The notes under the pieces were generated by a model. The model was given only the letters and a program-made list of their open reading frames with translations, ran no database searches and was not told the DNA's origin. Source: Moringa oleifera (taxonomy: Eukaryota > Streptophyta > Magnoliopsida > Brassicales > Moringaceae). Taken from it: a DNA stretch of 64,000 bases. Numbering within the stretch: the stretch's first letter is position 1; each line of letters starts with the position of its first letter. Both the position numbers and the translations under genes were made by a program. Of the stretch, positions 61,186 through 64,000 are shown in pieces. The stretch spans positions 186,001-250,000 of the forward strand of contig JAJFZO010000537.1 in assembly GCA_021397835.1 (NCBI GenBank), written 5' to 3'.

Positions 61186-62890
61186 ACATTCTACAAACTA
61201 ACTATAACTTTTATGTGTGGGGGGTGGCAATAGTTCATATGGTACCTAGGCTTTCTTTGAGGCTTCATTTGTGAATGTAAATGGTAAATGACAATTTAGG
61301 GTCAAGCCCCTTTGACTTGTACTCGTCACTCAAGTTTGATTCTCAAAAATTCAGAAAGAATTTTCAAATATAACCGTTCGGATCCAGTTATCTGCTTAAG
61401 TAATTGTGACATTCGATTTTAATTTATAAAACATTTATTATTTACGTATAAGTTTTAACTATAGACTATATATTTATAAGTTATTTTTATAAAATATTAA
61501 ATAAATTATATGCAAATCAACTTAATAAATTTTATATTGATTACTTTGATAAACAATCTTATTTATTATTTACTAAATTTAGTACATTTGTTTTTTCACA
61601 TATTATTAGAATCAATAGAATTAAAAAGTAACATATGTACGTTCTTATTTAGTTATAAGATAGATTTTGATGTAAAAAAATAGCAATAATAAATATTTAA
61701 GGTTGTACAAATATTTTTTAGTTAAAATAAATAGATAAAATGAAGTTAAATTCACTTTTATGAGATGAACTAATTTAATGAATATATAAAATTTTTGGGT
61801 AAAGGTTAAGTGAAACCCTAATATTTACATCATATTTCCAATCATAACCTTTATGTTAAAAAAGTGATAAATCAAATCTTGATCTATCAATTTTGCATCA
61901 AATTAGACCGTAGCTCAAATAATCATAAAAGATTAAAAGTATTTTCATTGTTGAAATACCTAAAAAATAATTCAAATGAATTCTTCACTCTATTTTAGTT
62001 TTATCTCTTAAATTTAAATAATTTTGGATAAAAGATCTATTTTGTTATAACATTTTTAAAATTTTAATATTATAAGTTTTAAAAAATATATTTTTAGTCG
62101 TCAAAAAATTTAAAAATAGTTGTATAAAATCTCTAATTTGAATAATTTTTTAATAAGATTCAATTTAGTCAAATTTGATATATCAACATTTGATTGATAA
62201 TATGAGATAAATATTAAAATTTTATATAACATTTATCTAATTTTTTTAAAAAATTTAAGTTATCTTTTTTTTTTCCCCAAAATGATAAGGCAACAGAATT
62301 TAATATTTTCTTAAATAATTAATTTTTATAGTTATGACACATTTTTTTATATACATGGTACACATATCATATTAATTTAAAATATAAAAACAAGAAATGA
62401 TGCAAAATATTGATGATTATGTACTAATTCTTTTTATTAATAAACTTTTTTTATATTTATGAAATTTGTTATATAAGATTTTATTCCATTTCAATAAGCT
62501 AAATTCATTAGTTTGCTTAAGGGTTAATTACATAAAAAAGATATACATTTTTCTCATGGGCTTAAATTGAAAGTTTACAAAAAACATTATATTTATTTAA
62601 AACTTATGTTTTTATTAAATTATTAATATAAGACTTTTATCTATAATTTTAATTAACTTAAACTATTGATGTTATCAAAAATTATGAATAAGTTCACATT
62701 AAAAATACAACAAAAATGTAAGTTTCAAATAGATGTAATTTTTTTAAGTTTTAATTTAAAATTATGAGTAATTTAAAATACAGATCTCACTAATATAACT
62801 AACATTTTGTTTAATTTTCCCCAATAGACCAACTTATTAAGTGATTTGGTTTAAAATTTAACATCCATAACTTATTAACTTTTAAACAAA
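61186..62890. other. AT-rich intergenic region with a dispersed repeat copy
   Basis: Contains a copy of the dispersed repeat at about 61800-62240. Nothing else recognised. Confidence 0.5.
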
Positions 62891-62899
62891 TATCCTTGA

Positions 62900-63395
62900 C
62901 ATGACCAATTACATCCTATGTATTGCGGCCTGAGCTCTTTGATACTGAAATGTGTGGCACCTATAGAAGTTCATTTACCTAAGTCAGCTTGTAAATTCAC
63001 TCAAGTAAGGTTCAAGCAAGCTATAAAGAGAAAAACTAAAGAAAGAAGATCTGAAAGAAATTCTTGTTTGCTCTTAAAAATAAATGCTTTACAATTGAGG
63101 ACCCCTTTCCTTTTTATAGTAAAAGGAGCGAATGATCTAGATTTGTACACTTGACATCAATTTAATGGTCCGAGATTATTCCATTAGTATCCTTGATATA
63201 TTTAGGATATTAGATGAGATCTCTTAGATATTGTGGAAACTATCTATTCATGTAAAGAGGAAACTATCTTCCCTTATAAGATGAAAAATATTTGACAAGA
63301 TCTATTATTTACAATGAGGTCTCTATTCCTTATTATACTTTTACCCATGGATTCCATTAATGCAACTAGTCCTTTGAGATGAAACCTCTAAATGG
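62900..63395 (-). repeat. Possible gypsy LTR, minus strand
   Basis: Lies downstream (minus strand) of a reverse-transcriptase remnant, is less AT-rich than its surroundings and has a TATAAAAAGG box on the minus strand at about 63110-63120, as an LTR promoter would. Ends not defined. Confidence 0.35.
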
Positions 63396-63399
63396 GCCA

Positions 63400-63910
63400 A
63401 CTTAGGTGGACCATGACATTTTTCCCTACCTTAGTTTGCAACACCCTCATTGCACCTTCTTCCTTGAACTCGCAAATGTGTTCTTGGAATTGCTACAGAG
63501 AGTCTTGATCATGTTCCCAAGACCACATGACATAAGTAGTTTTCGATTTGTCCTCTTTTGCAATTTGAACATGATAATATCTTGACTTGAGGTTAAGTCT
63601 AGTTAAGTACCTCGCATGATCCAACTGATCAAACAAGTTGGCAATGAGCGATATTGGATAGTTTTCTTCATCATTACTTTATTTAGAGCCCAATAATCGA
63701 TGCATATATGAAGGGGACCATGTTTCTTTTTTAGAAAAAACATTGGGGCATCAAATGGGGCATTAGATTGAAGGTCCCTACTTCTAACAAGTCTTTTAGT
63801 TGCTTCTGAAGTTCCTTCAATTCTACTAGAGCCATGCAATAAGAGCTCTTGGAAGATGGTTTAGCACTAGACTTAAGCTTGATCTTGTGGTCCATTCTTC
63901 TCTTAAGTGG
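63400..63910 (-). pseudogene. Ty3/gypsy reverse transcriptase fragment
   Basis: On the minus strand, DHKIKLKSSAKPSSKSSYCM (about 63840-63900), ELKELQKQLKDLLEVGT, then 63603-63839 with SNAPFDAPMFFLKKKHG and LHICIDYWALNKVMMKK: the N-terminal part of a gypsy reverse transcriptase. It continues in broken frames (LTSRQDIIMFKLQKRTN-like) to about 63500, where sequence from another part of the polyprotein seems joined. It is not the same gypsy type as the 39-48 kb element. Confidence 0.75.
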
Positions 63911-64000
63911 TAGCTATTTGGGTAATGCATCAAACATACATCCCCATACTCAACTAAAACCTTTTTTATCCTATTAGGCATCTCTTTAAATGAGGACAAC

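Overview
This window is eukaryotic nuclear DNA from a flowering plant, most likely a eudicot. It is strongly AT-rich. It holds three spliced genes with plant-type protein families, and most of the rest is decayed plant transposable elements: CACTA/En-Spm, Ty1/copia, Ty3/gypsy of the Tat type, and at least one SINE. I cannot name the species from the sequence. No tRNA, rRNA, CRISPR array or prokaryotic operon was seen.

Genes. (1) 23140-24801, plus strand, two exons: a family-1 UDP-glycosyltransferase of the UGT86A type, 484 aa, with a complete PSPG box. (2) 31380-34665, plus strand, five exons: the SUMO-conjugating enzyme SCE1/UBC9, exactly 160 aa, with catalytic Cys94. (3) 54434-59009, plus strand, ten exons: a 330-aa two-RRM RNA-binding protein whose last intron has the signals of a U12-type (minor spliceosome) intron. 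All exon coordinates were worked out by hand from splice sites, reading-frame continuity and family conservation. The three genes have no evident shared pathway; they are islands in repeats.

Layout. 1-330 is the 3' part of a gypsy LTR/leader, repeated at 39016-39340. 330-4480 is AT-rich non-coding sequence. 4485-5570 and 7305-8761 are plus-strand CACTA transposase fragments. About 10350-21310 is a minus-strand copia element (PBS, gag, integrase, reverse transcriptase, RNase H and LTRs are all recognisable but broken). A minus-strand CACTA element lies inside it at 12337-about 18410; it carries TNP2/DUF4218/DUF4216 remnants and a second gene ending in a ULP1-like (C48) peptidase domain. 21440-22200 is a broken coiled-coil gene fragment. 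The UGT gene follows, then about 6 kb of very AT-rich sequence, then SCE1, which has a SINE in intron 2. From about 36580 to 48240 there is a decayed Tat-lineage gypsy element whose left LTR is itself preceded by the 3' UTR and polypurine tract of another copy. 48240-52200 is non-coding; 52247-53715 is a tandem array with a period near 362 bp; then the RRM gene. A short degenerate minisatellite starts inside its last codons. The right edge holds a minus-strand gypsy reverse-transcriptase fragment and probably its LTR.

I found no new biochemical system. The points most worth a second look are the U12-type intron, the minisatellite across a stop codon, the nested transposon with deletions on both sides, the split transposase halves in opposite orientation, and several local repeat families.
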